DNA of 64,000 nt, taken from contig NZ_AMZY02000010.1 in assembly GCF_000330725.2 (NCBI RefSeq), forward strand, positions 1-64,000, written 5' to 3'. The stretch is from Mariniradius saccharolyticus AK6 (GTDB lineage Bacteria; Bacteroidota; Bacteroidia; Cytophagales; Cyclobacteriaceae). This document shows, one piece after another, positions 1 to 9,358 of this stretch; position 1 is the first letter of the stretch, and the number at the start of each line of letters is the position of its first letter. Below the pieces are notes generated by a model. That model saw nothing but the letters and a program-made list of their open reading frames with translations. It ran no database searches and was not told the origin of the DNA. A program made the position numbers and the translations under genes.

Positions 1-119
1 AACCCTTTGTAAGTAATTGTAATTCAGCTTCTTTGAAGAAGTTTTACCAACTATTTACCAGTAATATGCCTAAAAATAAAGCTGCCACTACGGTGTAGTC
101 TCCAAATCCAACAAAGGCG

Positions 120-2402
120 CTACTCCAAAAACCTGATCTCCCTAATTTTTCGAAGCGACTCTTGGTTGAATTTGTTGTTGATGTTGTCCAGGATCGACTT
201 CTTTTCCCTTGCCGTTAGGCGCCAGTTGAGAGAGGCACGCAGGATTTCCTGTTGGTTGGGATTAAATACCCCGTCCTCATCCGCCAAGCCGCGATCTTGC
301 AGGAATTGAAGGGTCGAATATTCGAACTCAATCCTTTGAATAGGAAAAGGCATAAGTTCCTGCACGCGAGTAAAAGCATTTTCGTTGTGTAATGTCTGTA
401 CATTGTCCCAATTGATGTAGATGTTTTTGAGTGGCGTGAAGAGCTTCTCCAAAAATGTAGGCAGCTTTTTGCGCTCCACTGCCTGGAATTTTTCCGAGTC
501 CCTGATCGCTACCAAAACGACACCCGATGTATTTTCCTCGATCCAATCATGAAAAACATAGATAAACCTTAAGGCATCTTGGATTCCGAAATTATCAGAA
601 AGGCCTGCGTCCATGGTCTGCATTATCGGATTTGATGGTAATTGGATGTTGGGTGTGATAAAGGGAAAGGTCGCACCCATCCGTAGCGCACTGATAAACC
701 GAAGATTTCCGGCATCGTGTGCAGCATAAAAACGTTGAAAATCAATAGCTTGGCTTTTTTCCCGGCGCCCTTCCAGCCTTTCATTTGATATTCCCAGAAA
801 GGAAACAGAATACGGCGCAATAATCAGTTTTCTGCCGTCATTGGTGATGAGCGGCGTAATCGGCATCATAGGGATCTTGGACACCAGTTCGGGCTCGCGG
901 TATGCACTTATTGGCTTATCCATTATGCCCTCGGTGTTCGAGTTGAGCTGCTGCTCGAAGGCATAGCCCCGGTCCTTCAGGTACTTCCGACCGTTGTATT
1001 CAAAATGTTGGTTTCTGATGAGCAGGTCATTTACCAAAAGTGTGAAAATAATCGGGTTAAGGTTATCTGCGGAAATTTGGTCCAAGTATTTGGAATCACT
1101 GACATCGAAAGCCGAGTCCAGTTTCGACCGCAGGTAAAGCTCCCTGAAAAAACCCGCTCCTATCAAACCGCCCGAAGCTCCGGTTATCATCTGTGTATGG
1201 GCGAAAAGCTGCTGACCGCTCGCCTTTTCCACCTCCTGCATCACGCGTAGCGTCCACAAAGCCGCCCGTTGCCCTCCGCCCGATACAGCATAAAACACCA
1301 TCTTGGGTTTCGTTCCCGCTGGAAATTTCTTCTTCCAATTTTCCAATATTCCGAGCGTGCGCTCTTTATCACTTTCCACCGAATCCTGGTGGAGTATGTC
1401 CTGCAAATGTGTGGTACTGTATTCGACTGGCTCTTTTTGATAATCCAATCCAAACGCCGCATGCGGCCGGTTCAGGATTTTTGTACCGGATAGGAGATTG
1501 AAAAGCAATAATGCCGCAAAAAAAGTCGGAATCGACCAATCCCGCAACCAAAACACAATCGCGCCAACAGCCATAACCAATATTGCCAAGAGTAACAGGG
1601 AACTTGCGGCCGCGGGAATTTGAAGCAATGGAGACTCACGGAAAAAACCCAGAATAAACACCGTGGTGATCAAAACTATCTGGATGACCACCATGTTGAG
1701 GTGGTTTTGGTCAAAAACCCTGAGCAGCTGATGGGCTTCAAATCGCGCCAAGTCCTGTCTGACCTCTTTGAACCGCATCTCAATGGAGATGTAATCGAGG
1801 ACCTTGTTCTTTGCTTTTTTGGTTTCAGATATCCGCTTGAGCATATTTGCCCGTGGAAGCGTGGTTTTGCGCAGCCTTTTCTCCACGCTCCCCGCAAACA
1901 ACACGAAAAAATCCTTGTTGGTCCACCTGAAGTAGGCGTACAAGACGGTCAGCGTCGTCATGGTCCCTGCAGTAAAGCCAAAGAAAAAATGTAGGATTAT
2001 CCACTTGTTTTCATGCTCGTTGTCTAGTTGGAAGGACAAAAAGGAAATCACATAAAGCAGGTAAAAGCTGAGGGGAATTATGGAATTGTTGATACAAAAG
2101 GTTATAAACGGTCGTTCGACAATTGCCAAGAATTTAAACTTGGTCCCATCCAAGATATAGGCGGTCATGTGAAACGCCATTGTGAAAATGGCCAATGCCA
2201 CGCCGATAATGAAAAAGCCCTGCCAAGACACGGCATTCAGGTATTCCGGATCAAGGAACAGAAACGGAATACCCAAAACGGTGCCGAAATTTTGGGAGAC
2301 AATCAGGAAAAGAAGTGCCCAAAACGACAACAACAACAGATTTTTCTTGAGTTGTAGAAAAAAAAGCTGAAGAGGAAAACTGTAAATTATTCGCTCCCAC
2401 AT
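120..2402 (-). CDS. Membrane-anchored patatin-like phospholipase
   Basis: About 760 residues. The N-terminal ~310 residues hold several hydrophobic segments (about 10-45, 60-85, 105-125, 135-160, 235-255, 260-305). The C-terminal half is a patatin-type serine lipase: oxyanion-hole motif GGGQR near residue 375, nucleophile motif GASGG near 408 and the catalytic-Asp motif DAG near 598, so the Ser-Asp dyad is complete. Patatins hydrolyse acyl esters of phospholipids or other lipids; the substrate here is unknown. The membrane half suggests action at the inner membrane. The start is set at the first ATG (2400-2402); a TTG lies six codons upstream. The gene is divergent from the DUF4494 gene. The family call is firm; the physiological role is not. 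Confidence 0.85.
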   Translation of the reverse strand: MWERIIYSFPLQLFFLQLKKNLLLLSFWALLFLIVSQNFGTVLGIPFLFLDPEYLNAVSWQGFFIIGVALAIFTMAFHMTAYILDGTKFKFLAIVERPFITFCINNSIIPLSFYLLYVISFLSFQLDNEHENKWIILHFFFGFTAGTMTTLTVLYAYFRWTNKDFFVLFAGSVEKRLRKTTLPRANMLKRISETKKAKNKVLDYISIEMRFKEVRQDLARFEAHQLLRVFDQNHLNMVVIQIVLITTVFILGFFRESPLLQIPAAASSLLLLAILVMAVGAIVFWLRDWSIPTFFAALLLFNLLSGTKILNRPHAAFGLDYQKEPVEYSTTHLQDILHQDSVESDKERTLGILENWKKKFPAGTKPKMVFYAVSGGGQRAALWTLRVMQEVEKASGQQLFAHTQMITGASGGLIGAGFFRELYLRSKLDSAFDVSDSKYLDQISADNLNPIIFTLLVNDLLIRNQHFEYNGRKYLKDRGYAFEQQLNSNTEGIMDKPISAYREPELVSKIPMMPITPLITNDGRKLIIAPYSVSFLGISNERLEGRREKSQAIDFQRFYAAHDAGNLRFISALRMGATFPFITPNIQLPSNPIMQTMDAGLSDNFGIQDALRFIYVFHDWIEENTSGVVLVAIRDSEKFQAVERKKLPTFLEKLFTPLKNIYINWDNVQTLHNENAFTRVQELMPFPIQRIEFEYSTLQFLQDRGLADEDGVFNPNQQEILRASLNWRLTAREKKSILDNINNKFNQESLRKIREIRFLE

Positions 2403-2462
2403 AGGCTGGATGATTGACAAAATATAAAAGATTTCTTCGGGAAATCTAAATCCAATTTTCCA

Positions 2463-2493
2463 TTGTGGCTTCGCATCCGATCGATTACCTTCG
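2463..2493 (+). promoter_or_regulatory. Candidate Bacteroidota promoter for DUF4494 gene
   Basis: TTG at 2463-2465, a 20-base spacer and TACCTTCG at 2486-2493. This is one mismatch from TAnnTTTG. It lies 27 bases before the ATG at 2520, which supports that start over the upstream reading frame. Confidence 0.45.
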
Positions 2494-2519
2494 CCCCATC
2501 AATTTTAAATAGTAGCTTG

Positions 2520-3038
2520 ATGAGAACTTGGTTTTTGTGCAGGGTTAAATATGCGAAAGAAAACGAGCAAGGATTGCTCAAGAATGTCTCCGAACAATAC
2601 CTCGTGGATGCAGTCTCTTTTACAGAAGCGGAAGCACGGATTTATGATATGCTCGGCTCGACCATCAGGGGCGACTTTCAGGTGACTAATATCAGCAAAA
2701 GCAACTTTGTCGACGTGTTCCATTATGAAGACATCGACATTTGGCACAAGTGCAAAATCACCTATGTCATCGCGGATGCTGATAGCGGCAAGGAAAAAAA
2801 GGTGACCCAATACATGCTTGTGACCGCCCACAACGTCAAGGAAGCCTACGAGAGAATCCACGAAAGCCTCAACAATATGCTCGTTACCTTCCGGGTGCCC
2901 GACGTGACGGAGAGTCCGATCGTTGAAGTTTTCCCCTATGAAAAGGATGAGGAACTCAATCCGCCGATTCCGGCTAACCTAAAGCCACTGAAGCAGGTGG
3001 AGGCAGAATTAAGAGAATATGAAGAAGGGGCCGAATAA
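2520..3038 (+). CDS. DUF4494 domain-containing protein
   Basis: A 172-residue protein of a family found mainly in Bacteroidota and with no known function. The start is the ATG at 2520 (MRTWFLCRVKY), because family members begin with this aromatic/basic strand; the open frame runs further upstream without recognisable sequence. No signal peptide or membrane segment, so probably cytoplasmic. The C-terminal ~40 residues are acidic and proline-rich and look flexible. It is a single-gene unit, with a promoter-like element just upstream and a terminator overlapping the stop codon. Confidence 0.8.
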   Translation: MRTWFLCRVKYAKENEQGLLKNVSEQYLVDAVSFTEAEARIYDMLGSTIRGDFQVTNISKSNFVDVFHYEDIDIWHKCKITYVIADADSGKEKKVTQYMLVTAHNVKEAYERIHESLNNMLVTFRVPDVTESPIVEVFPYEKDEELNPPIPANLKPLKQVEAELREYEEGAE

Positions 3039-3050
3039 GCCCCTTTTTTA
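3027..3050 (+). terminator. Intrinsic terminator overlapping a stop codon
   Basis: Stem GGGGC (3027-3031) / GCCCC (3039-3043) followed by six T residues. The TAA stop of the DUF4494 gene lies in the loop. Confidence 0.75.
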
Positions 3051-3112
3051 TTATCATTTCGTTGGCAGATGAAGAATTCAATTTAAAATCGATTTATTTC
3101 GTTGAAACTAAG

Positions 3113-3120
3113 TATATTTG
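3113..3120 (+). promoter_or_regulatory. Candidate -7 promoter element
   Basis: TATATTTG, an exact match to the Bacteroidota -7 consensus TAnnTTTG, 30 bases before the lipoprotein ATG at 3151. No convincing -33 TTTG at the right distance. Confidence 0.45.
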
Positions 3121-3150
3121 CATCGTTTGGACCAGCACCCTATTACCAAT

Positions 3151-4317
3151 ATGAGTACAATATCCCGATTGTCGTTGATTGCCGCCATGGCCTTGGTTTT
3201 TTTCTCTTGCAACAAAAACGAAGATCCGCAGCCGGAAAAAGCAAACGAAATATTCCAAAGAGTTCCAAATGGAAACTTTGCCGGAAATTCGATCAACGTC
3301 GGAAGAATTGAAGTACTCTCCAATCGGTTGTTTTACTCTGACCGGTCTAATCCAGGGTATATTTCCGATGATCTATCCGTTGAGCAGCTTTGCTGTTACG
3401 CATTAAACAATCAAGTTCATCTTCAATCTTTCAGCGAGGATTACGTAGTCGGCGTGAGCAATTACTTGAACTCATTTATTTTGTACTACGTCAACCAACC
3501 GAGAAATCCGGAGAGCATCTTCCTGCCAAACGCGCTGGGTCAAACCCTCGGTGATGCGTATATGTGGGGAGGAGAAAACCTAGGCCTTTTTGAATTGAAT
3601 GACAATCTGCTCTTGGCTTTTGTTCATGTGAAAAATCAGCGAAATCTATACATTTTTGACCTGGAGAAACATGCGAGCAACTTCGGCCTACCTCAGGACA
3701 CCACAGGTATCATCAAGGTCGACATTTCGCAACTTGGAGTCAGAAACCCAAATTGTGATATAGATAGCCCGGGAAAAATGAGTCGTTTCGGAGAAGGTTG
3801 GTTAGTTTCCTTTGTCCATAACTGCGGGTCAAATGCAGGAACCTACTTTGTAGATAAAACCGGAAAGCTGTCAAAAGTCAATGCAAATTTTGACGGAATC
3901 TTCTACCACTTGGGACATACCATTCTCGAAAATGGCAAACTTGTGGCATGGGACGACACCAACTTGTACCTGTCTTTGTCAGGATCGTTAGAAGACCTAA
4001 GGCCAATTGCAAAGCTACCATTTAGAATGCAGTTCCGAGCAGTAGGAAACCGACTGGTAACCTTTTTCGGAGGCAACAACCTCTTCGAAGCGATGGAATT
4101 CAATGATTACTCCGGTGATCCCATCAACTTTAAGAGAATTGACACCCAAGGTATGGAGTTTGCAGATTTGAACGACGTTCGTCTTTTTGGAGAAAGGGTT
4201 TTCGTTGCATCAAATACCGGCCTGTTTTTCAAAGCTGAATCAGACTTTTGGACCTATGCAAAAGGGACTGACGACGGAGAATCAAACAGTCTTACGCTTG
4301 GGTATTCACTAGAGTGA
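3151..4317 (+). CDS. Hypothetical lipoprotein, probable beta-propeller
   Basis: 388 residues. The start at 3151 gives a compact lipoprotein signal: MSTIS, a hydrophobic core, then a lipobox ending FFSC and an acidic NKNED linker. It is therefore probably anchored in the outer membrane or exported to the surface. The rest is rich in short strands with evenly spaced Gly/Asn/Asp turns, which fits a beta-propeller, but no repeat motif is clear enough to name the family. It stands alone between the DUF4494 and HD-domain genes. I do not recognise the family. Confidence 0.65.
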   Translation: MSTISRLSLIAAMALVFFSCNKNEDPQPEKANEIFQRVPNGNFAGNSINVGRIEVLSNRLFYSDRSNPGYISDDLSVEQLCCYALNNQVHLQSFSEDYVVGVSNYLNSFILYYVNQPRNPESIFLPNALGQTLGDAYMWGGENLGLFELNDNLLLAFVHVKNQRNLYIFDLEKHASNFGLPQDTTGIIKVDISQLGVRNPNCDIDSPGKMSRFGEGWLVSFVHNCGSNAGTYFVDKTGKLSKVNANFDGIFYHLGHTILENGKLVAWDDTNLYLSLSGSLEDLRPIAKLPFRMQFRAVGNRLVTFFGGNNLFEAMEFNDYSGDPINFKRIDTQGMEFADLNDVRLFGERVFVASNTGLFFKAESDFWTYAKGTDDGESNSLTLGYSLE

Positions 4318-4382
4318 TTTTCAACCTTCATTGGGATATCAGATTTAAATCTATGAAGACGCATCTAGCCCAAAAAGGCTGT

Positions 4383-4985
4383 CTAAACTTGTCTAAGCTG
4401 ATTATCAATTACAAACCTGATCAAGTCCTCTACGGCAATTCCCGCTTTTGCGGCAGCGTCCGCGATGTCCTCCCGGCTGACCTGTGCGGCAAAGGTCTTG
4501 TCCTTCAGCCTTTTTTTGACACCACTGACTTCCATGCCGTCATATCCCTGTGGCCGCATCAGTGAGTACGCATGGACAAAACCGGAAAGCTCGTCGAAAG
4601 CATACAACATCTTATCCATCTCTGACTCTGGCTCTACCCCAAAATATCTCGGTCCATGGCTGGCGATGGCTCTCAGGATACGCGGATCCATTTGCCTTGT
4701 TTCCAGTTCCTCTATGATCCTCCGGCAATGCTGCTCGGGCCATTGGTCCCAATCGGCATCGTGCAGCAGCCCCGACAAATGCCAAAGGTGCTGTATTGCG
4801 GGATCATACCCTCTCGATTCCGCATATTTCTTCATCAAATGCCCCACTTGCTGCATATGAAAGAGTAGTTTTTCGTTTTTGACCCAATCTTTAAGCAGTT
4901 CCATCGCATCTTCTAGGCTCATTAGATTGCCGATATGCTCCTGGGATCCAAATTCTTGACGGTTTAATAAATAGGAATGATTCAT
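4383..4985 (-). CDS. HD-domain metal-dependent phosphohydrolase
   Basis: About 200 residues. The metal-binding HD pair sits in GLLHDADWD, with further histidines in HMQQVGHL and the ASHG segment, the usual arrangement of small HD-superfamily hydrolases. These cleave phosphate esters of nucleotides or similar substrates; the substrate cannot be read from sequence. The start is uncertain. ATG at 4985 is the longest, but the conserved family start is probably MSLEDAMELL (ATG ending at 4922), since the 21 residues before it look unconserved. A TTG start at 5003 is less likely. Divergent from the PAS protein gene. Confidence 0.75.
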   Translation of the reverse strand: MNHSYLLNRQEFGSQEHIGNLMSLEDAMELLKDWVKNEKLLFHMQQVGHLMKKYAESRGYDPAIQHLWHLSGLLHDADWDQWPEQHCRRIIEELETRQMDPRILRAIASHGPRYFGVEPESEMDKMLYAFDELSGFVHAYSLMRPQGYDGMEVSGVKKRLKDKTFAAQVSREDIADAAAKAGIAVEDLIRFVIDNQLRQV

Positions 4986-5031
4986 AACAGTTTCTATTTT
5001 CAAATATTATTTTTTGCTTTTTAAATTAGTA

Positions 5032-5063
5032 TTTGTGCATCTTGTTTTCTTTTTCTACCTTTG
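5032..5063 (+). promoter_or_regulatory. Promoter of PAS protein gene (TTTG-N20-TACCTTTG)
   Basis: TTTG at 5032-5035 and TACCTTTG at 5056-5063 with a 20-base spacer, matching the Bacteroidota sigma-A consensus. Transcription would begin near 5070. This rules out the upstream ATG-like start at 5033 and fixes the start at 5102. Confidence 0.7.
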
Positions 5064-5101
5064 GCGCTTATAGACGAGACAATTCAGTAGACGCCTCACC
5101 A

Positions 5102-6121
5102 ATGGAAGATTTTTTTCAACTTTCTGATTACTACTATTTCCTCATTCTGGACAAAAAAAGCAATATTTCGCTTTGTAACGCCCATTTTGAAAATAGTTGT
5201 CCCTTCATAGATAAACCTATGAAGGGGCTTTCCTTTTCTGAATTCCTCTATTTCAAGGACTTTTCAACATATGAATATTATTTGGAAAAATCCTTATCCG
5301 AAGGAAATAGAAAATTCACGCTGGACCTTAGAAAGGTAAATCGCACCGGAAACGACCTGGAATGGACTAAATGGGAATTTACGATTTCCTTTGGCAACCA
5401 AGGCGAGCCCATTATCACCGCCATAGGTCATATCATGGAGGAAAAGAAAGAGCGATCTGTCGATTTCCCGAGCGACTTGAGCGAGGTACATGCCAAGCAC
5501 GACTTGATGGAGGGCATTTTGAACGATACGTTGATTGGGTTTTGGATTTGGAATATGGCTGAGAATACCGAACAGCTGAGCCTTTCCCTTACCGAAATGC
5601 TCGGCTACCACGTACATTCGGGTGATACCAAGGCTATCAAATGGAAACGACATATTCATCCCGCCGACCGGAATCTTGTTGAGAAATCCCTGCAAGAACA
5701 TTTTGGGTCAGGGGGGAAAATCCCCTTTCACTGCGAGTTTCGTATAAGGAACCGCCATAAGCAAGACGTTTGGGTACTCGGCTATGGCAAGGTATTAAAA
5801 TGGGCCGCGGATAACCACCCTGCAACGATGGCTGGATGCTTCTTCGATATTTCTGAAAAGAAAAAAACCGAGCACTTGCTGCTACACCAACAAAGGCTGC
5901 TTCACACAGTCACCTTCAACCAGTCCCATTTGATAAGGGCCAAATTGGCCAATATCCTTGGAATCTTGGAGATTGTAGATCCTAAAGCTCCTGCCGCCGA
6001 GACATTGCACTTTCTGAAAATGATCAAAAAGGAAGCAAAAAAGCTCGACGAACAGCTCAAGCGAAGCATTTCGCAATCCAGTGGATTCCAAATCCAGTCC
6101 TTGCAGCAAGCATCCCTTTAG
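5102..6121 (+). CDS. PAS-domain protein with kinase-like dimerisation helix, no ATPase domain
   Basis: 339 residues from ATG 5102. There appear to be two PAS folds: a diverged one near 1-110, and a clearer one near 135-250 ending in a PAC-like segment (FHCEFRIRNRHKQDVWVLGYGKVL, split here as FHCEF, RIRNR, VWVLGYGKV) and CFFDISEKKKTE. A coiled region follows, then NQSHLIRAKLANILG, which resembles the His-containing dimerisation helix of Bacteroidota PAS histidine kinases. The protein stops about 55 residues later with no N, G1 or G2 ATP-binding boxes. It may be a sensor that is phosphorylated in trans, or a degenerate kinase. Its stop overlaps the convergent CusB gene by 4 bases. Confidence 0.7.
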   Translation: MEDFFQLSDYYYFLILDKKSNISLCNAHFENSCPFIDKPMKGLSFSEFLYFKDFSTYEYYLEKSLSEGNRKFTLDLRKVNRTGNDLEWTKWEFTISFGNQGEPIITAIGHIMEEKKERSVDFPSDLSEVHAKHDLMEGILNDTLIGFWIWNMAENTEQLSLSLTEMLGYHVHSGDTKAIKWKRHIHPADRNLVEKSLQEHFGSGGKIPFHCEFRIRNRHKQDVWVLGYGKVLKWAADNHPATMAGCFFDISEKKKTEHLLLHQQRLLHTVTFNQSHLIRAKLANILGILEIVDPKAPAAETLHFLKMIKKEAKKLDEQLKRSISQSSGFQIQSLQQASL

Positions 6122-7830
6122 ATCGGTTTTTTTGGAGAATAGGTCTTCTTCACTTCCCCACAGGTCAACATCTTGTCTCCAAAATAGGGGTTTCTGATCT
6201 CCTTTTGCAGGCTAAGCCAGTTTGCGCCTTTGTCACCAAATGCCATCGGGCAAAACTGTTTGTAGAGTTGCATCTCTCCATTACCGAAATACTCCACAAC
6301 AGAAATCAGGGATTCAGAAAGCGTCTCGAATTCCTTCCTTTTCAGCTCCAAGTCAGTATTTGACTGGATTCCCTTTAAGCTTTTCTGAAGAATTGCCGCA
6401 CTATTCGTCCATTTCGTGGACTCCTTGCCCTGCAGTTCAGCCATATTTGCGCCGTCGATGTGTTTGGCGAGCGGTAAAATCAACGCATCAATCAATCCTG
6501 CGTCAGATTTCACAAAGGCATCTTTTAAATCCGAATAGGCTCCGATGATTTTCTCCAAAGATTGCTGAAAACCGAGTGGCGTCGCAGGGGCCTTTTCGGG
6601 AAGGGCCATCATACTGAAATTCCCGGAAAGCTGTGCCGCAGCATCCACCGCGAAAACGCCATTGCTCACCACTTCCTCTCCCAATTCCAACCCACTCGTC
6701 ACCAAGTAGGCATTTCCTGCTTGTGGTCCAAGTACCACCGCCCTCAACTGAAACTTGGGACTCTCAGACGACCCGACCTGGACGTAAACGACTGATCGTG
6801 GTCCTGTCCATAGGACAGCTGACTTGGGTACATAGATCCCTGATTTGCCGATCTTTGCGGATTGGATCGTGGCGTTGACAAACATGCCCGGTTTGAGTTG
6901 ATAGCCTGGATTTGGAGCTTCGGCGCGGACGGTTATCGTGCGGCTTTGCTCATTGAGTACGGGATCGACAAAACTCACTTTGGCAGAAAAATCTCTATCG
7001 GGATAGGCGGAAACCTTGAATTTGACCAGGTCGCCCATTTTCACCGAAGCAATATCCGACTCGTAGACGTCCAACATTACCCACACTTTTCCCAAATCGA
7101 GGATCTCAAACATAGACTGACCTCGGCTTATAAAATCGCCCAAAGCAACGTTTCTTTGGCTCACTATTCCTGCCTTGTCTGAGATGATGTCGAATTGGGT
7201 TTGGACCTGTCCGTTTTGTTGCAGCGACGCAATTTGTGCATCAGTCAGCTTCCAAGACTTAAGTTTTTGGATCGCGGCCTCGTAAAGCGCAGGCTGCCTA
7301 TCTTTGATCTTGGCAGCTTCGAGCAGCTCCCGCTGTGCGTTGATCAAATCTGGAGAATACACGGTAGCTAATTTCTGACCTTTCTGTACCACATCCCCGG
7401 TGAAGTTGACAAACAACTGATCGATTCTCCCTGAGAAATTGGCGGTAAGGCTTTGGATACCCTGCTCGTTGGGTTGGATTTTACCAACCAACTCGATTGA
7501 ACGTCCCGCATCCCCACCGTAAACCTGTGTGGTCGAGACATTTGCCAAAGCAACTGCCTCGGGTGTCATTTCCAAAATGTAGGGATCTGTATTGGTGCTT
7601 GAGGTAAACTGGCTTAGTGGAACCAGTTCCATGCCACAGATCGGGCAGTTTCCCGGTTCATTCTGTCGGATATGGGGATGCATCGGTGAAACCCATATAG
7701 TCTCGCCATCCGCTTCAGCTTGGATTGTACCATTTTCCACCTTCCCGTCACCCCTGACCAGCCAACCGATGACGCCACCGAAAAACAGGCAGCCGAGAAT
7801 GATTATGATGATATTTTTATTCGTCTTCAT
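6118..7830 (-). CDS. cusB: CusB-type RND efflux periplasmic adaptor with heavy-metal-binding domain
   Basis: 570 residues. An N-terminal membrane anchor (about 7-25) is followed by a heavy-metal-binding domain with MHPHI and CPICGMEL near residues 50-70. Next come the barrel-sandwich, hairpin and beta-barrel regions of a membrane-fusion adaptor (about 95-420) and a DUF3347-like helical C-terminal region (about 430-570) common in Bacteroidota CusB proteins. It should link the CusA pump to the TolC channel and may pass Cu(I)/Ag(I) to the pump. Third structural gene of the efflux operon, 29 bases after tolC. The family call is strong; the metal is inferred from the family. Confidence 0.9.
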   Translation of the reverse strand: MKTNKNIIIIILGCLFFGGVIGWLVRGDGKVENGTIQAEADGETIWVSPMHPHIRQNEPGNCPICGMELVPLSQFTSSTNTDPYILEMTPEAVALANVSTTQVYGGDAGRSIELVGKIQPNEQGIQSLTANFSGRIDQLFVNFTGDVVQKGQKLATVYSPDLINAQRELLEAAKIKDRQPALYEAAIQKLKSWKLTDAQIASLQQNGQVQTQFDIISDKAGIVSQRNVALGDFISRGQSMFEILDLGKVWVMLDVYESDIASVKMGDLVKFKVSAYPDRDFSAKVSFVDPVLNEQSRTITVRAEAPNPGYQLKPGMFVNATIQSAKIGKSGIYVPKSAVLWTGPRSVVYVQVGSSESPKFQLRAVVLGPQAGNAYLVTSGLELGEEVVSNGVFAVDAAAQLSGNFSMMALPEKAPATPLGFQQSLEKIIGAYSDLKDAFVKSDAGLIDALILPLAKHIDGANMAELQGKESTKWTNSAAILQKSLKGIQSNTDLELKRKEFETLSESLISVVEYFGNGEMQLYKQFCPMAFGDKGANWLSLQKEIRNPYFGDKMLTCGEVKKTYSPKKPI

Positions 7831-7859
7831 ATTCTTGATTATTGAAATTCAAAATTTGG

Positions 7860-9323
7860 TCAAATCCCGATCAATGCCTCCAAGCGGGCAAGGGCCGTGT
7901 GCGCCTCGACCATTGAATTGGTAAACTCCTGATCGAAAGCAATCAACTCTTTCATGATAGATAGTATATCTTCCAATCGACCCTCTCCCGAAGCATAAGA
8001 TGTCACTTGGATTTCGAGGATTTGGCGGGTCATTTTTACCTGTTCCTGAAGAAGCATTTGTGTTCTTTGGGCATTTTGAAATGCCACCAGTTCGGCTTCA
8101 AATCCAGTTTCCAAGTTTTCCAAGACCGATTGTTTTTGCAGCGTGGCGTTGTCCCTCCAAAGTTCGGCCTCCCGCTGCATAGATTTGTATTTCTTCCTGT
8201 AAATGGGAAGTGACAGGGTTACCATCGGCATCACCATGTTGTTACCCATCCCGGATGGCATATATTCCATGCCGTCCATGCCTCCGATCATCCCTGATTC
8301 GGGACGCGGAGAAAACACCATATAGTTGAGCCCAAGTCCCATCATTGGCCGTCCTTCCAACTTCGCCATTTCGGCTTGCGCCCTATAGGCTTGGCCTTCT
8401 TTTTCCAACATATTGAGCATGGGATTATTCACCCAAATACTGTCAGAATTATCCAACATCATGGTAGAGGCCGAAATATCTGGAAAAAGAAGCCTTACAT
8501 CGGATTGATAAGGCCTGCCAATGAGTTGGTTGAAACGAATCTTCAATGCTCTTAGACTTTCAGATGCCTGCTTGATTTCGTTCTCCAATGCCATCTTCTG
8601 CACCTGAATCCGCATAATATCGGTCATTTTCCCCGAACCGGTCGATTCCATCGAGTTCATCGCTTGGCTTTGGGCGGGCATCGGTGCAGATGCAGCGTTG
8701 CCTTGGTTTCCCATCCCCATTCCGTCTTGTCGAGGTGCTGACTTTGGCCCGCTTGGTCCGGAGCGCATTGCATTTTGTAGGGAAGTGGCCGCTGCGGAGA
8801 CTTCACCTCCTTGATACTTGATCAGGGCAAGCTCTTCCATGATGTGCAGCAGCTCCAGATTTTCGCTTGTGACATCTATGTTGCTTTCAAGCAGCAGCAT
8901 TTGGTAATAGGCCTCCTTTACCTGAAAGGCCAACCGGTTTTTCTCCTCCCTAAATGCATGGAACTTTGCCTCGGCCATCAGCATAGCCTCGTCCTTTTGA
9001 ACCCTGTTCATGCCAAACCAAGGAAACATCTGCATCAGGGACATCTCTGCCCGCTGATTGCCCATGAGCAGTTCCATCGGCCGTAGAAAAATCCCGGCCG
9101 AAAACTGTGGATCGGGCAAAGCACCCTTTTGGTTGACTTTCTCCAAAGCAGCCTCGTATTGCTTGAAACTGGCTTGAATAGCGGGGTTGTTTTGCATCGC
9201 CATTTCAAGATATTCCGGCAAGCCTTCCTGCGCCTGTACAGTACTCTGTACGCAAATCCAGCCCAAGCCCGCAACAATCATTACTCTGGCGGCAACTTTT
9301 CTGATTATATGTCTATCCATCAT
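7860..9323 (-). CDS. TolC-family outer membrane channel, Met-rich (CusC-like)
   Basis: About 487 residues. The start chosen (MMDRHIIRK) gives a normal signal peptide cleaved near VQAQ; an in-frame ATG at 9359 overlaps the CusA stop codon as TGATG and is an alternative. It has the two OEP repeats of TolC proteins, rich in coiled helix. Between about residues 190 and 240 is an unusual low-complexity loop rich in Met, Gly, Ser and Pro (GMGMGNQGN, PMPAQSQAM), and another Met-rich stretch (MIGGMDGMEYMPSGMGNNM) lies near 350. Methionine clusters suit Cu(I)/Ag(I) binding, so this is probably the outer-membrane part of the copper/silver pump. Confidence 0.85.
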   Translation of the reverse strand: MMDRHIIRKVAARVMIVAGLGWICVQSTVQAQEGLPEYLEMAMQNNPAIQASFKQYEAALEKVNQKGALPDPQFSAGIFLRPMELLMGNQRAEMSLMQMFPWFGMNRVQKDEAMLMAEAKFHAFREEKNRLAFQVKEAYYQMLLLESNIDVTSENLELLHIMEELALIKYQGGEVSAAATSLQNAMRSGPSGPKSAPRQDGMGMGNQGNAASAPMPAQSQAMNSMESTGSGKMTDIMRIQVQKMALENEIKQASESLRALKIRFNQLIGRPYQSDVRLLFPDISASTMMLDNSDSIWVNNPMLNMLEKEGQAYRAQAEMAKLEGRPMMGLGLNYMVFSPRPESGMIGGMDGMEYMPSGMGNNMVMPMVTLSLPIYRKKYKSMQREAELWRDNATLQKQSVLENLETGFEAELVAFQNAQRTQMLLQEQVKMTRQILEIQVTSYASGEGRLEDILSIMKELIAFDQEFTNSMVEAHTALARLEALIGI

Positions 9324-9358
9324 ATCTATGATTTTTTCTGTTTTCTGCCAAAACTCCA

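Noticed and set aside
1-119. Minus-strand frame coding a hydrophobic tail (FGDYTVVAALFLGILLVNSW)
   Set aside because: It looks like a membrane helix but has no start before the patatin gene it overlaps, and no recognisable family. It is probably chance after the patatin stop.
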